DNA of 64,000 bases from positions 62,001 to 126,000 of the forward strand of contig NZ_BMFT01000006.1 in the NCBI RefSeq assembly GCF_014639155.1, given 5' to 3'. Positions 52,102 to 60,678 of this stretch are shown here, piece by piece. This DNA is from Paenibacillus segetis. Its GTDB lineage: Bacteria; Bacillota; Bacilli; Paenibacillales; Paenibacillaceae. Numbering within the stretch: the first letter of the stretch is position 1; each line of letters begins with the position of its first letter. The position numbers were made by a program, and so were the translations under genes. The notes below the pieces were generated by a model, which was not told the origin of the DNA, searched no databases, and saw nothing but the letters and a program-made list of their open reading frames with translations.

Positions 52102-53517
52102 TTATTCGCTATCAATGCCAAGTTGGTCTTTGACTTGCTGCTTGAACTCCGCGAGCGCACTATCGCGATCCTTATTGCCTGCGCTGTATTCGCGTACTTG
52201 ATCACGCCAGAGTGTATTTATTGTCTCATCGTACTGAGTCAAGTTCTTACCTGAAGCGTTAGCATTGGCCGGAACGAACACGTCGAACATGTTCTGTCCG
52301 CCAAGCAGATCAATTTGGCCGTTCGATTTAGACATAACAACGGAGGATGCAACGCTATCTTTCGTGCCTTGCTCGCCGTCTTTCATCGTACCGTTAGCCC
52401 AGTAACTTTGGAGGCCTGTGTCAGAAGTATCGAGCGTTACCCATTTGACAAAGTCAGCTACAGCCTGCTTCTTGGCGTCGTCCTTGGTAACATCCTTGTT
52501 AGCGAGCAGCCAGGTTCCTCCCCAGAAGAAGCCTGTCGGCGGCTCAGTAACAGCCCAGTCGCCAAAAGTATCTTTCACATTATCTTTCATTACGTAGTTG
52601 ATGAGCCATGCAGGACCGAAGAAACCGAAGACCGGTTTAGTGCCAGTACCGGACATATCTGCAAACCAGCCTTCCTGCCAGTCTTGAGTATCATTATGAT
52701 AGCCATTGTCTTTCAGCTTCTTGGAGAGATCGAGGAACTGTTCACGCTTCGGATCGATATGAAGCTTCCCATCAACAATCCAACCCTTGTCAGAACTGTT
52801 CTCGATCGGGTGCCAAATATCTCCGTCGCCGGAAACAATGCCATACCCTTTAGCTTTCAGCTTCGCAGCTGCTTCGAAGAACTTATCCCAGCCAGGTCCA
52901 ATCTCATTCTTGATTGTAGCTGGATCGTCCGTTCCAAAAACATCCTTGGCAAGCGAGCGACGATAGATGAAGGCGCCGCCAGTCGCTTGATAGCCGAGAC
53001 CTTTCAGTTGACCGTCTATACTGCCGATGTCAACCGAGTATTGGGCGATACCCGCATCCTTAACCATTTGGTCGTCAAGGCCCAGGTCAGCATAGTTGGC
53101 GGCATAGGTGGATGCGTCTCCTTGTGTATACTTGAGCACGAACGCACCTTCAGCTGCATAAATATCCGGGGCATCTTTACCGCCTCCGGCCAGAGCCTGG
53201 TCAAGAGCCGGCTGATAAGCGCCATCAGTGGTTGCGATAATCGTAGTTTTGAATTCCACATTCGCATCAGGATGGGTATCCAAATACTTTTGGGTCATTT
53301 TCGGAATCTCATCCGTGAAGCTCCAAAGATTGACGGTGACTTTCGGGCCCTTTTCTTTCGGTTGCTCCGCGGCAGTGTTAGTTTCTGGAGCTGGACTTGA
53401 GCTTGGGCTGGATGAGTCTGTGTTTGATTTCCCGCCACACGCAGTGAGAGCTGATGACATCACGAGTATTGCAGAGATTCCGACAAGAATACGTTTCATA
53501 CCTTTCATGCGTTTCAT
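52102..53517 (-). CDS. Sugar ABC transporter binding lipoprotein (locus 2)
   Basis: This is a 471-residue extracellular binding protein. The signal peptide MKRMKGMKRILVG continues to a lipobox ending SALTAC (Cys at about 27), then a Ser/Pro/Glu linker and the mature domain VTVNLWSFTDEIPK. It feeds the two permeases downstream in the same operon. GGGGAGG precedes the ATG. The upstream spacer holds a -10 TATAAT and an inverted repeat TAAGGAACC. Its ligand is probably a pentose-containing oligosaccharide, judging by the GH43 gene (inference). Confidence 0.93.
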   Translation of the reverse strand: MKRMKGMKRILVGISAILVMSSALTACGGKSNTDSSSPSSSPAPETNTAAEQPKEKGPKVTVNLWSFTDEIPKMTQKYLDTHPDANVEFKTTIIATTDGAYQPALDQALAGGGKDAPDIYAAEGAFVLKYTQGDASTYAANYADLGLDDQMVKDAGIAQYSVDIGSIDGQLKGLGYQATGGAFIYRRSLAKDVFGTDDPATIKNEIGPGWDKFFEAAAKLKAKGYGIVSGDGDIWHPIENSSDKGWIVDGKLHIDPKREQFLDLSKKLKDNGYHNDTQDWQEGWFADMSGTGTKPVFGFFGPAWLINYVMKDNVKDTFGDWAVTEPPTGFFWGGTWLLANKDVTKDDAKKQAVADFVKWVTLDTSDTGLQSYWANGTMKDGEQGTKDSVASSVVMSKSNGQIDLLGGQNMFDVFVPANANASGKNLTQYDETINTLWRDQVREYSAGNKDRDSALAEFKQQVKDQLGIDSE

Positions 53518-53570
53518 ACTTAGCCTCCCCTTTTATATTGATTTCTCGGTTTTATGTAACCGCATACATA

Positions 53571-53648
53571 ATTATAGAGCCTATGATCCTCTCGCATAAG
53601 GAACCAATCTTTAGGAATACTTCCACTATATTTAGGTTCCGTTCCTTA
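53571..53648 (-). promoter_or_regulatory. Promoter of importer 2 with inverted repeat
   Basis: A -10 TATAAT (53571-53576, minus strand) lies downstream of TAAGGAACC (53597-53605) and GGTTCCGTTCCTTA (53635-53648), which contain complementary 8-9-bp arms. The first arm lies in the -35 zone. It is a candidate binding site of the nearby AraC-type regulator. Confidence 0.4.
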
Positions 53649-53655
53649 CAAGGTA

Positions 53656-53692
53656 TAAAAAAGACACCAAGGTATCTCTACCTCGGCGCCTC
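53656..53692 (-). terminator. Terminator after the second binding-protein gene
   Basis: On the minus strand GGCGCCGAGGTA pairs, with two mismatches, with TACCTTGGTGTC. TTTTTTATAC follows. Confidence 0.8.
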
Positions 53693-53716
53693 AATTATCT
53701 ATGAGATTTAGTTTCA

Positions 53717-55015
53717 TTACTTACCCGCTTTGAGAGCCTCATCCTGTTTCTTGATGAATTCTTCCGGAGTGACCGCTTTACCGAACAACGCTTGAACCTG
53801 ATTAATGTGTATACTCGAAGCGCCTGGTTTCATCTGGGTATCTAGATAAAGGGTTACTTTATTAGCCTTGTTTAATTCGTCTAATAGATCAATGAACATT
53901 TGCGGGAGCTTGATGGCCGCGGTATCTACTTTGGTAGCGGGGATTACGCCCGCATCAACAACAGAATGCTCTCCCCATTTCTGAACGAAGAAGCTGACAA
54001 AGCTTTTAGCCGCCTGAGTATGTTCAGAATTTTTGGAAACAAACAATCCAGTCCCCGGACCTCCAACCCAATCATCCACATTTCCTTTGCCACCTGCAAC
54101 CGTCGGGAACTTGAAATAACCTATCTTGGCTTTAAATTCTTGGGATACGTCCGTAGCGGTCGTATAATTAGGCAGTTCCCAAGTGCCTACGGCGTACATG
54201 GCCGAATTGCCGTTCATAAACTGCTCTTTGGCTTCGTCATTGGATAAGCCGTTATACCCCTTAATGAATGTGTTCAGATTCACCAGCTCTTGCACTTGTC
54301 TTGCAGCCTCAAGTAAGGAAGGATCCGTGAAGTCCTGATCCGCAACGGCTTTATCCATTAGATCCGGTCCCCCGATGCGATCAGCTAAGTACATGTACCA
54401 GAAGGAAGCCGGCCAACCGTCCTTACCACCAAGAGTAACGGGAGTAACACCGTTATCGTTCAGCGTTCGGATGATCGCTTTGAGTTCATTTAAGGTTTGG
54501 GGAGGCTGTAAGTTATATTTAGTAAAGATTTCTTTATTGTAATAGACCGGAACAATGTTCAGTTCGACCGGGAGCGCATACGTCTTCCCATCAAAAGAGT
54601 ATGCTTCGGTCGTGCCAGCTACGAATTTTCCATTCAGTTCGCCCTGTAAAAGATCGTCCAAGCTCGCAAACTTGTTTCCCTTAACATAGGGATCCATGAA
54701 ACCGGCTGCCCAAGTGAACCCGACATCCGGCAGATCATTGGATGCGGCAAGCACCCTAAGTTTGCTCTTGTACTGCTCATTTTCAAGAACTTCCGTCGTG
54801 ATCGTGATATTCGGATTGGCTTCTTCAAACTCCCTGATGATTTCTTTTACCATTTTATTTTGCGCGGAGTTGTTACCGTCTGACCATAGATGCATCATTT
54901 TTAAGGTGATTTTCTCACCACCACTCTTGGTGTTGCTCTCTTCGTTTCCGCTGCAAGCGGTCGTTATCAGCAACAAAGCTAGGAATAAGACACAATATAT
55001 TGCGATTCTCTTCGT
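53717..55015 (-). CDS. Extra sugar-binding lipoprotein linked to the two-component genes; apparent ACG start
   Basis: This is a family 1 solute-binding protein of about 432 residues. Read from the codon at 55015, the N-terminus is (T)KRIAIYCVLFLALLLITTAC, a perfect lipoprotein signal with lipobox. That first codon is ACG, not ATG, with AAGGGGGGG 6 bp upstream. There is no ATG, GTG or TTG between it and the upstream in-frame TAA. The first normal start (TTG 54976) would leave only seven residues before the lipobox Cys. The mature part begins ITLKMMHLWSDG. Its place after the kinase and regulator suggests a sensory binding protein or a second ligand specificity. Confidence 0.85.
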   Translation of the reverse strand, partial: TKRIAIYCVLFLALLLITTACSGNEESNTKSGGEKITLKMMHLWSDGNNSAQNKMVKEIIREFEEANPNITITTEVLENEQYKSKLRVLAASNDLPDVGFTWAAGFMDPYVKGNKFASLDDLLQGELNGKFVAGTTEAYSFDGKTYALPVELNIVPVYYNKEIFTKYNLQPPQTLNELKAIIRTLNDNGVTPVTLGGKDGWPASFWYMYLADRIGGPDLMDKAVADQDFTDPSLLEAARQVQELVNLNTFIKGYNGLSNDEAKEQFMNGNSAMYAVGTWELPNYTTATDVSQEFKAKIGYFKFPTVAGGKGNVDDWVGGPGTGLFVSKNSEHTQAAKSFVSFFVQKWGEHSVVDAGVIPATKVDTAAIKLPQMFIDLLDELNKANKVTLYLDTQMKPGASSIHINQVQALFGKAVTPEEFIKKQDEALKAGK

Positions 55016-55040
55016 GGGTATCCCCCCCTTGCCTTAGTCT

Positions 55041-55841
55041 TTATTGGATATGGCCTTCCGTTCCGTTCCTCATGGATCGATACTGCCCCGGACTCATTCC
55101 ATCGTACTCTTTAAACAGCTTGTTAAAATATTTAACGGTCTGATAGCCGGTACGGCTTGCAATTTCAGCTATAGGCAGATTCGTTTTTAACAGTAATTCC
55201 TTTGCTTTCTGTAACTTTCGGCGAGCGACGTATTCGCTGAAATTCATCTGGCATTGCTCTTTGAAAAGTGAGCTGAAATAACTCCCATTCAGATGGACAT
55301 GCCCAGCGACTTCCTGCAGACTGATCGCCTGCTCTATATGCATTTCCACATAATGCATCGCCTCGCGGACCGGATCGCTTAATGCAGCTTCTTCTTTCCT
55401 TATAACCATCAATTGTGGATCAGTCATCTTCCGCATGAACACGATATGTTCTTGCTCTTCCCCTGCCTTTAGAGCATTCTCTACGGATGCGATCAGTTTG
55501 TCCCGGCTGGCTGGCTTGAGCAAATAGTCCACTACCGACAAATGAATCGCTTGCTGGGCGTACTCGAATTCAGCATGGCCGGATATGAGAATAACAGATG
55601 GCTGACGTTGGATCCCTTTCTCCCTCATTTGACTAACCAAAGCAAGACCGCTGATCTCCGGCATCCGAATATCCGTTATCATGAGTTCCACGGGAGTCTC
55701 CTCAAGAATTTGCATAGCAGCTACCCCATTGCTTGCCGTGAGAATCTCATATTGACCAGCTGCCCATACCTCAAGTATTTTCTTCATTCCTTCTCTCGAT
55801 CTCAGTTCATCGTCGACAATAAGAATCGTTCGGTTTCTCAT
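55041..55841 (-). CDS. Short AraC-type response regulator (locus 2)
   Basis: This is a 266-residue regulator. The receiver domain (1-120) has Asp57 in MITDIRMPEISG and the Lys in DYLLKPASRDK, joined directly to a double HTH (about 160-260) ending YQTVKYFNKLFKEYDGMSPGQYR. It lacks the long middle region of the locus 1 regulator. It overlaps the kinase gene by 4 bp. Likely targets are the binding-protein and importer promoters nearby. Confidence 0.94.
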   Translation of the reverse strand: MRNRTILIVDDELRSREGMKKILEVWAAGQYEILTASNGVAAMQILEETPVELMITDIRMPEISGLALVSQMREKGIQRQPSVILISGHAEFEYAQQAIHLSVVDYLLKPASRDKLIASVENALKAGEEQEHIVFMRKMTDPQLMVIRKEEAALSDPVREAMHYVEMHIEQAISLQEVAGHVHLNGSYFSSLFKEQCQMNFSEYVARRKLQKAKELLLKTNLPIAEIASRTGYQTVKYFNKLFKEYDGMSPGQYRSMRNGTEGHIQ

Positions 55842-57607
55842 GACGTTGTGCCTCCTCGGGTAGGAATTTGGATGTTAATACGAGTACCTTGCCCCTTCCG
55901 ACTATCGATGTTCATTACCGCACTCTGCTCGTTATTTCCCGAAAAAAACAGTTGAAGCCTTCTCTGCACATTGGCGAGTCCGACACCGGAATCTTTTGAA
56001 GAAGACACCTTCCCGTTATCCAGCCCTTCTATGAGGGAACGTAGCTTTTCTTCATCCATTCCCACCCCATCGTCTTCCACCGTGATGGAGATCCATTCTC
56101 CGTCGCGAGCAACCGTGAGCTTCACCCAGCCTGGTTCAATCTTGCTCTCGACGCCATGTAAAATGGCATTCTCCACGAGCGGCTGCAGTAATAACCTGGG
56201 CAGCTCCACGTTCGCAAATTCAGAAGGAGCCTCGATTTCCCATTCCAGGCGGTCTTCAAATCGCATCTTCATGATAAGTAAATATCGCTTCACATGCTCA
56301 AGTTCGTCTTGCAGCTTCACCCATTCCCCTTTTCTCGGTCCAGTAATGGTATACCTAAATAAATCAGACATGGCGACAACATACTCGGCCAGTTGATCTT
56401 GATCCTTGTCCAATAGTGACCAGTACAGAACATCCAATGTATTAAACAAAAAATGTGGATTGATTTGAGCTTGAAGTGCCTTTAACTCGGTGTGACTCCG
56501 GGATAACTCTTTCTCATAAACCAACTGGATCAGCTCGTTGATGTTATCGACCATTTTGTTATAGGAATAATTCAGTTCCTTAATTTCCATCGTGGACGAC
56601 ACATTTTCGATGGGCTTCAGTATGCCAAGACGGGTACCTCTCATGGCTTTGATCAGCTTGAACACAGGCCTTGTAATTAAGGTAGATAGAAAAAAAGAAA
56701 GCAAGATGAACAGCAAGGTACCCATGATAGCCGATAACACAATAGTCGTCCGTAAGACCGATGTGCCTTTGGTGATGACGTTAACCGGTGTTAGTATGAG
56801 CAGTGTCCATCCAGTTATTGAAGACCGCTGTTTGACAACGATAAAGGACTGCTTGCCGATAGAAGCAACCTGATCGCTGGAATCCTCCAGAATCATAGCT
56901 GCTGTCTTTTGTGAAATGCTGTCATCATTGGACGAGATCAACTGACCGTCGGCAGCGAGAAGTAGTAACGTTTCTGCTTCACCCTCACCAGACGTGGAGC
57001 CTTTCAACGCAAACTTGCTTCGATCTAAGCGGATGAGTAAATATCCGCCCGTTGTGAAATATCGATCGATAAGACTGATCTGTCGAATCGCCAATAGCGA
57101 TGTAGAATCGAGCGGGTCGATACCAAACCAGACGAGTCTTCCTTCCTCACTCGTCGCCAGATTGATCCAGTCCTCAGATACCTTATCTCTCAGGGTACTA
57201 CCGTCGAGAGGGTACAGTCTCGCCCCGTCTTTGTTGTAAAGCTCTACGGATTTGATGCCATCCGTGTAGACTTGGACCAAATTGATAATGGGTGGGAGCG
57301 CTTGCCGTTCCGAAAAGGTAGCCGGTTGACCTTCAACATCCCGTAAAAGCAGTTTCTGTATGTACTCGTTGGTTGATACCAGCGTCGTCAGAGAATTAAT
57401 CTGTTCAAGAATGCCCTCCAGGCGGCCATTGGCCTGAATCGCGGTTTGCTGAATATGCTTCTCTGCATTGTTCTTGAGCAGCGTCGAGACCGATTGGAAC
57501 GTAATCGCCCCGACGAATATCAGAATGATCATCATGACGGCGAGAAAACCGAGCAGCATTTGATTCCGCAGCGTATTTAAATTTAACCCGGGTAGTATCC
57601 TCCGCAC
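55838..57607 (-). CDS. YesM-type sensor histidine kinase (locus 2)
   Basis: This 589-residue kinase has helix 1 at about residues 16-38, an extracytoplasmic sensor of about 240 residues, helix 2 at about 285-310 and HAMP. The His_kinase motif is QINPHFLFNTLDVLYW, and HATPase boxes are LLLQPLVENAILHG, EDDGVGMDE and GVGLANVQRRL. The start is GTG 57607, with GGGAGG 10 bp upstream. The first gene of the kinase-regulator-binding protein operon. Confidence 0.93.
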   Translation of the reverse strand: MRRILPGLNLNTLRNQMLLGFLAVMMIILIFVGAITFQSVSTLLKNNAEKHIQQTAIQANGRLEGILEQINSLTTLVSTNEYIQKLLLRDVEGQPATFSERQALPPIINLVQVYTDGIKSVELYNKDGARLYPLDGSTLRDKVSEDWINLATSEEGRLVWFGIDPLDSTSLLAIRQISLIDRYFTTGGYLLIRLDRSKFALKGSTSGEGEAETLLLLAADGQLISSNDDSISQKTAAMILEDSSDQVASIGKQSFIVVKQRSSITGWTLLILTPVNVITKGTSVLRTTIVLSAIMGTLLFILLSFFLSTLITRPVFKLIKAMRGTRLGILKPIENVSSTMEIKELNYSYNKMVDNINELIQLVYEKELSRSHTELKALQAQINPHFLFNTLDVLYWSLLDKDQDQLAEYVVAMSDLFRYTITGPRKGEWVKLQDELEHVKRYLLIMKMRFEDRLEWEIEAPSEFANVELPRLLLQPLVENAILHGVESKIEPGWVKLTVARDGEWISITVEDDGVGMDEEKLRSLIEGLDNGKVSSSKDSGVGLANVQRRLQLFFSGNNEQSAVMNIDSRKGQGTRINIQIPTRGGTTS

Positions 57608-57987
57608 GCAGTCGCTTCCTCCCTTCGCATAGGATCATGGAATAATCACCCTAATAGAGATATGTAAGTGTTTTCATTTATTTCTGTCAATATATTAGCA
57701 TGTTTATTAATTATCCGCTAAGGAAGATTTACGGAAGATATGCTAGATTCGTCATTTTCTGCCTCTCTTCACGCAAACTGTACATTCCATAAAAAAACAG
57801 TACAATTGAACCTGTGAGACGCAGATAGGAAACATTTTGGGTTATATTTCGATATAGCCAAGATTGGAGCCAGATCATGATCGATGCGACCGTAGTCGTG
57901 TCCACCGGCGGGTGCAATAGGGGCAAGCTAAGTAAACAATCAAGTAAATTTAAAAAAACAATATGATGATGAGAGGGATTTTCTTTG
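57608..57987. other. Intergenic region with possible decayed gene fragment
   Basis: This 380-bp spacer has no convincing gene. On the minus strand 57732-57915 encodes a hydrophobic stretch (IMIWLQSWLYRN then LRLTGSIVLFFYGMYSLRE) like the last helix of a small transporter. It has no ribosome site, and its only start lies inside the next gene antisense. It may be a remnant. Confidence 0.3.
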
Positions 57988-58581
57988 ATGAACAATAGCA
58001 AAATGAACTCCAAGGTTGATGAATATATAAGTAAATCCAAAAAGTGGAAGGAAGAATATGAGAAGTTGAGAGATATTGTTCTTGACTGTGAGCTGACCGA
58101 AGAATTTAAGTGGATGCATCCTTGTTACACGTTTGATAACAAAAACATCGTTTTAATACATGGATTTAAAGAATATTGTGCGCTTCTGTTTCACAAGGGT
58201 GCTCTGTTACAGGATACCCATGGGATTCTAATTCAGCAAACAGAAAATGTACAGGCAGCGCGCCAAATTCGGTTCACCCATGTTCAAGAAATAGTTGAAT
58301 TGGAACCCATTTTGAAAGCCTATATTCATCAAGCCATTGAAGTTGAAAAAGCCGGTTTGGAAGTGGATTTTAAAAAGCATGAAGAATTCACCATTCCTGA
58401 AGAACTTGAGCGTAAATTCGATGAAGTTCCAGCTTTGAAACCTGCATTTGAAGCACTCACACCCGGACGACAAAGAGCATACATTTTTTATTTTTCTGGA
58501 CCCAAACAATCCAAGACTCGATCGTCAAGAATTGAGAAATATACGCAGCAAATTTTGGACGGTAAGGGGTTAAATGATTAG
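57988..58581 (+). CDS. YdeI/DUF1801-family protein
   Basis: This is a 197-residue soluble protein. The N-terminal DUF1801/YdhG-like domain (about 10-115) contains WMHPCYTFDNKNIVLIHGFKEYCALLFHKGALL. The C-terminal YdeI helical region contains LKPAFEALTPGRQRAYIFYFSGPKQSKTR (split for length). The fold is related to frataxin-like iron chaperones, and function is not established. ATG 57988 with GAGAGGGA upstream is chosen over the TTG immediately before it. It converges on another DUF1801 gene 31 bp away. Confidence 0.85.
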   Translation: MNNSKMNSKVDEYISKSKKWKEEYEKLRDIVLDCELTEEFKWMHPCYTFDNKNIVLIHGFKEYCALLFHKGALLQDTHGILIQQTENVQAARQIRFTHVQEIVELEPILKAYIHQAIEVEKAGLEVDFKKHEEFTIPEELERKFDEVPALKPAFEALTPGRQRAYIFYFSGPKQSKTRSSRIEKYTQQILDGKGLND

Positions 58582-58612
58582 GGCACAAAGTGTCTAATCT
58601 AGAGGGTTCTGT

Positions 58613-58984
58613 CTATTTCCGCCAGAAAGTTGAACAGTCTGTCTTATCCACAATGTTAAACTCAATTATTTTCTCAAGTAATGAGAAATCAACCGGACTA
58701 TCCCACTGGATACGTACCAACTGCTTAGTGTGATCATAACCAGCCTGCACAATCGCATCAGAAAAATGATTAATCCCTGCTATTTCAGGGGCAATAGCCA
58801 AATGGTGCTTGGATACGCTAAAGCCTATAATAAATGTGCCATGATCCGTAAACATAGGTTGATTCCAAGCCATTTTCGGCATTAAATTCGGAAATTTCTT
58901 AGTTACCCAAGTCAAAACTTCTTCCGTTCGATCCCGATGTTGCGGGTTATCAATACCGGATAGATAATCGGCAAAGACGTCCAT
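58613..58984 (-). CDS. DUF1801-family putative iron chaperone
   Basis: This is a 123-residue protein starting MDVFADYLSGIDNPQHRD, with LMPKMAWNQPMFTDHG and FIIGFSVSKHHLAIAPE, the core of the DUF1801 (YdhG) family often labelled iron chaperone. The biochemical role is weakly supported. ATG 58984 has AAAGGAG upstream, and the longer frame to 59035 has no ribosome site. It is divergent from the MFS gene at 59117. Confidence 0.86.
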   Translation of the reverse strand: MDVFADYLSGIDNPQHRDRTEEVLTWVTKKFPNLMPKMAWNQPMFTDHGTFIIGFSVSKHHLAIAPEIAGINHFSDAIVQAGYDHTKQLVRIQWDSPVDFSLLEKIIEFNIVDKTDCSTFWRK

Positions 58985-59116
58985 TTCATTCTCTCCTTTA
59001 ATAAGATAGATGATCGTCCAGTCAGTAAAATACATTATATATTGTTCCTATCTTTTTCAAGTATACTATAACCTGATAGCCTATCTAAACAAACATAGAG
59101 GAGTAACATTACGATT

Positions 59117-60331
59117 ATGATCAAACGACTTACTGAACTATTTTCCATTCCCTCCTATGCATTACTCTTTTTATGTATGTTTCTACAGGGGATGGCAATT
59201 TCACTTAGCGCACCCTTTTTATCGATTTATTTCACTGAACAACTTGGAGTATCCGTCGGGGTATTTGGTATCTTTCTCTCCGTCACGTTAATTGCCGGGA
59301 TATGGATCAGTATGTTAATCGGAAGACGCTCTGATCACGGTATGAATCGAAAAAATATTTACCTATTCTCCACAATCTGTAATGCTCTTGCTTATAGCGG
59401 TTACTTACTGATCAAGGATTTTACAATCTTGTTCATATATATGACCGTATTCACCGCCCTCGGGGCACTAGGGATGCCACAATTGTTCGCTATTGCTAGA
59501 GAAGCGGTGAGTAAGAGCAATTTAACTGATCATGCATTTGCTAACTCTACCTTGCGCTCTGCTTTCTCTCTCGGCTTTATTACAGGTCCTTTAATCGGTA
59601 CCCTACTCATCGCTGCTGTTGGGTTCAGTGGAATTTTCTCAGGGACAATCGGAGTTTTCCTGCTGGTGGCCTTACTTATTTTCCTATTCCTCAAATCAAA
59701 TGTTGAATTGAAAGCCAGTAGTACTGAAGTAAAAAAAGTAACAAATTTTCGTCTAACCCAAAACCGTCATATTCTACTTCCTTTTCTGATTCTGGTATTT
59801 ATGTATACAGCTCACTGGATGAGCAGCATCAATACTGCACTCTTCATTACACACAATCTAGGAGGAACGACAAGCGATGTTGGTCTAGTCAGCAGTATTT
59901 GCGCTGCGCTGGAAATTCCTTTTATGATTATGCTCGGTCTACTCAGTGCAAAGTATAGTAACCGAATCCTGATGATGTGGGGTGCTCTTCTGGGTGGAGC
60001 TTATTATATCGTTATCCTTATCTCAGGTGAGATGTGGCAAATGCTTGCCGCCCAAATCCTGCTCGCTGTATTTGTTGCCGTTATCTCAGCGATTGGCATT
60101 AGCTACATCCAGGATCTGCTTCCAACCATGCCTGGGTATGCATCCACGCTCTTCTCTAATTCATCAACGATCGGAAGACTAATCGGTAGTCTCCTTGGCG
60201 GAGGATTAGCCAGTGTTGTAGGTTACCGTTATTCATTTGTATTTTGTTTAATACTCGTCACTATTTCTACAATCATGCTTGTGATAAGCGGACGACACTC
60301 TGTAAATGAACCACAGAAATTAGTGGTTTGA
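59117..60331 (+). CDS. MFS transporter, sugar-efflux (SetA/SetB-like)
   Basis: This is a 404-residue protein with 12 helices. Loop 2-3 carries IGRRSDHGMNRKN. Helix 4-5 has FAIAREAVSKSNLTDHAFANSTLRSAFSLGFITGP (split for length), a pattern of the Set sugar-efflux group, and late helices carry GASSTLFSNS-like and GGGLASVVGYR segments. It would export sugars or sugar-like drugs with protons. The GAGGAG site is 13 bp from the ATG, rather far. A strong terminator follows. Confidence 0.85.
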   Translation: MIKRLTELFSIPSYALLFLCMFLQGMAISLSAPFLSIYFTEQLGVSVGVFGIFLSVTLIAGIWISMLIGRRSDHGMNRKNIYLFSTICNALAYSGYLLIKDFTILFIYMTVFTALGALGMPQLFAIAREAVSKSNLTDHAFANSTLRSAFSLGFITGPLIGTLLIAAVGFSGIFSGTIGVFLLVALLIFLFLKSNVELKASSTEVKKVTNFRLTQNRHILLPFLILVFMYTAHWMSSINTALFITHNLGGTTSDVGLVSSICAALEIPFMIMLGLLSAKYSNRILMMWGALLGGAYYIVILISGEMWQMLAAQILLAVFVAVISAIGISYIQDLLPTMPGYASTLFSNSSTIGRLIGSLLGGGLASVVGYRYSFVFCLILVTISTIMLVISGRHSVNEPQKLVV

Positions 60332-60350
60332 TTCGAAAGATAGACATTAT

Positions 60351-60398
60351 ATAAAAAAGCCCGTAACGGCAAGGTTTTGCGGTTACGGGTTTTTTTTG
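60351..60398 (+). terminator. Strong terminator after the MFS gene
   Basis: CCCGTAAC pairs with GTTACGGG, with an inner GCAA-TTGC pairing, followed by nine T residues. The A run on the left allows function on both strands. Confidence 0.9.
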
Positions 60399-60678
60399 TG
60401 CCACTAAAAATAATCCACGATTTCAGGAAAAAGATCACTTGATTATGCTAACGGGACACGATACTTTCATTCCAAACACCATTGAAAATAACTATTGCTC
60501 ATTACGTTGCGTAATATGATTAAATCATAAAATAATGATGCGATTAATGAGCTTGAAGAAATGTTATACCCCACTTAAAATAAGTGGTCGCCCTGAAAAT
60601 AAGCTTCAAAACGACCCTAGGTATTTAACTTATTCAATTAATACTAGACTTTATTGTAAATGAATCTTATCTTCTCCC
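60399..60678. other. Intergenic region with several inverted repeats
   Basis: This 280-bp AT-rich spacer has no gene. GCTCATTA (60497-60504) pairs with TAATGAGC (60545-60552) around the palindrome ATGATTAAATCAT. CCACTTA-AAA-TAAGTGG (60571-60587) and GGTCG...CGACC (60586-60616) follow. No typical glmS terminator with a T run is evident, so these hairpins may serve glmS 3' end formation or be repeat remnants. Confidence 0.4.

Noticed and set aside
52315..53400. 361-codon open frame on the plus strand
   Set aside because: It lies entirely antisense to the locus 2 binding-protein gene, has no ribosome site and encodes no recognisable domain. It is open because of codon bias in the real gene.
57729..58040. 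103-codon minus-strand frame
   Set aside because: Its start lies antisense inside the YdeI-type gene and has no ribosome site. Only the hydrophobic 3' part is noted as a possible remnant.
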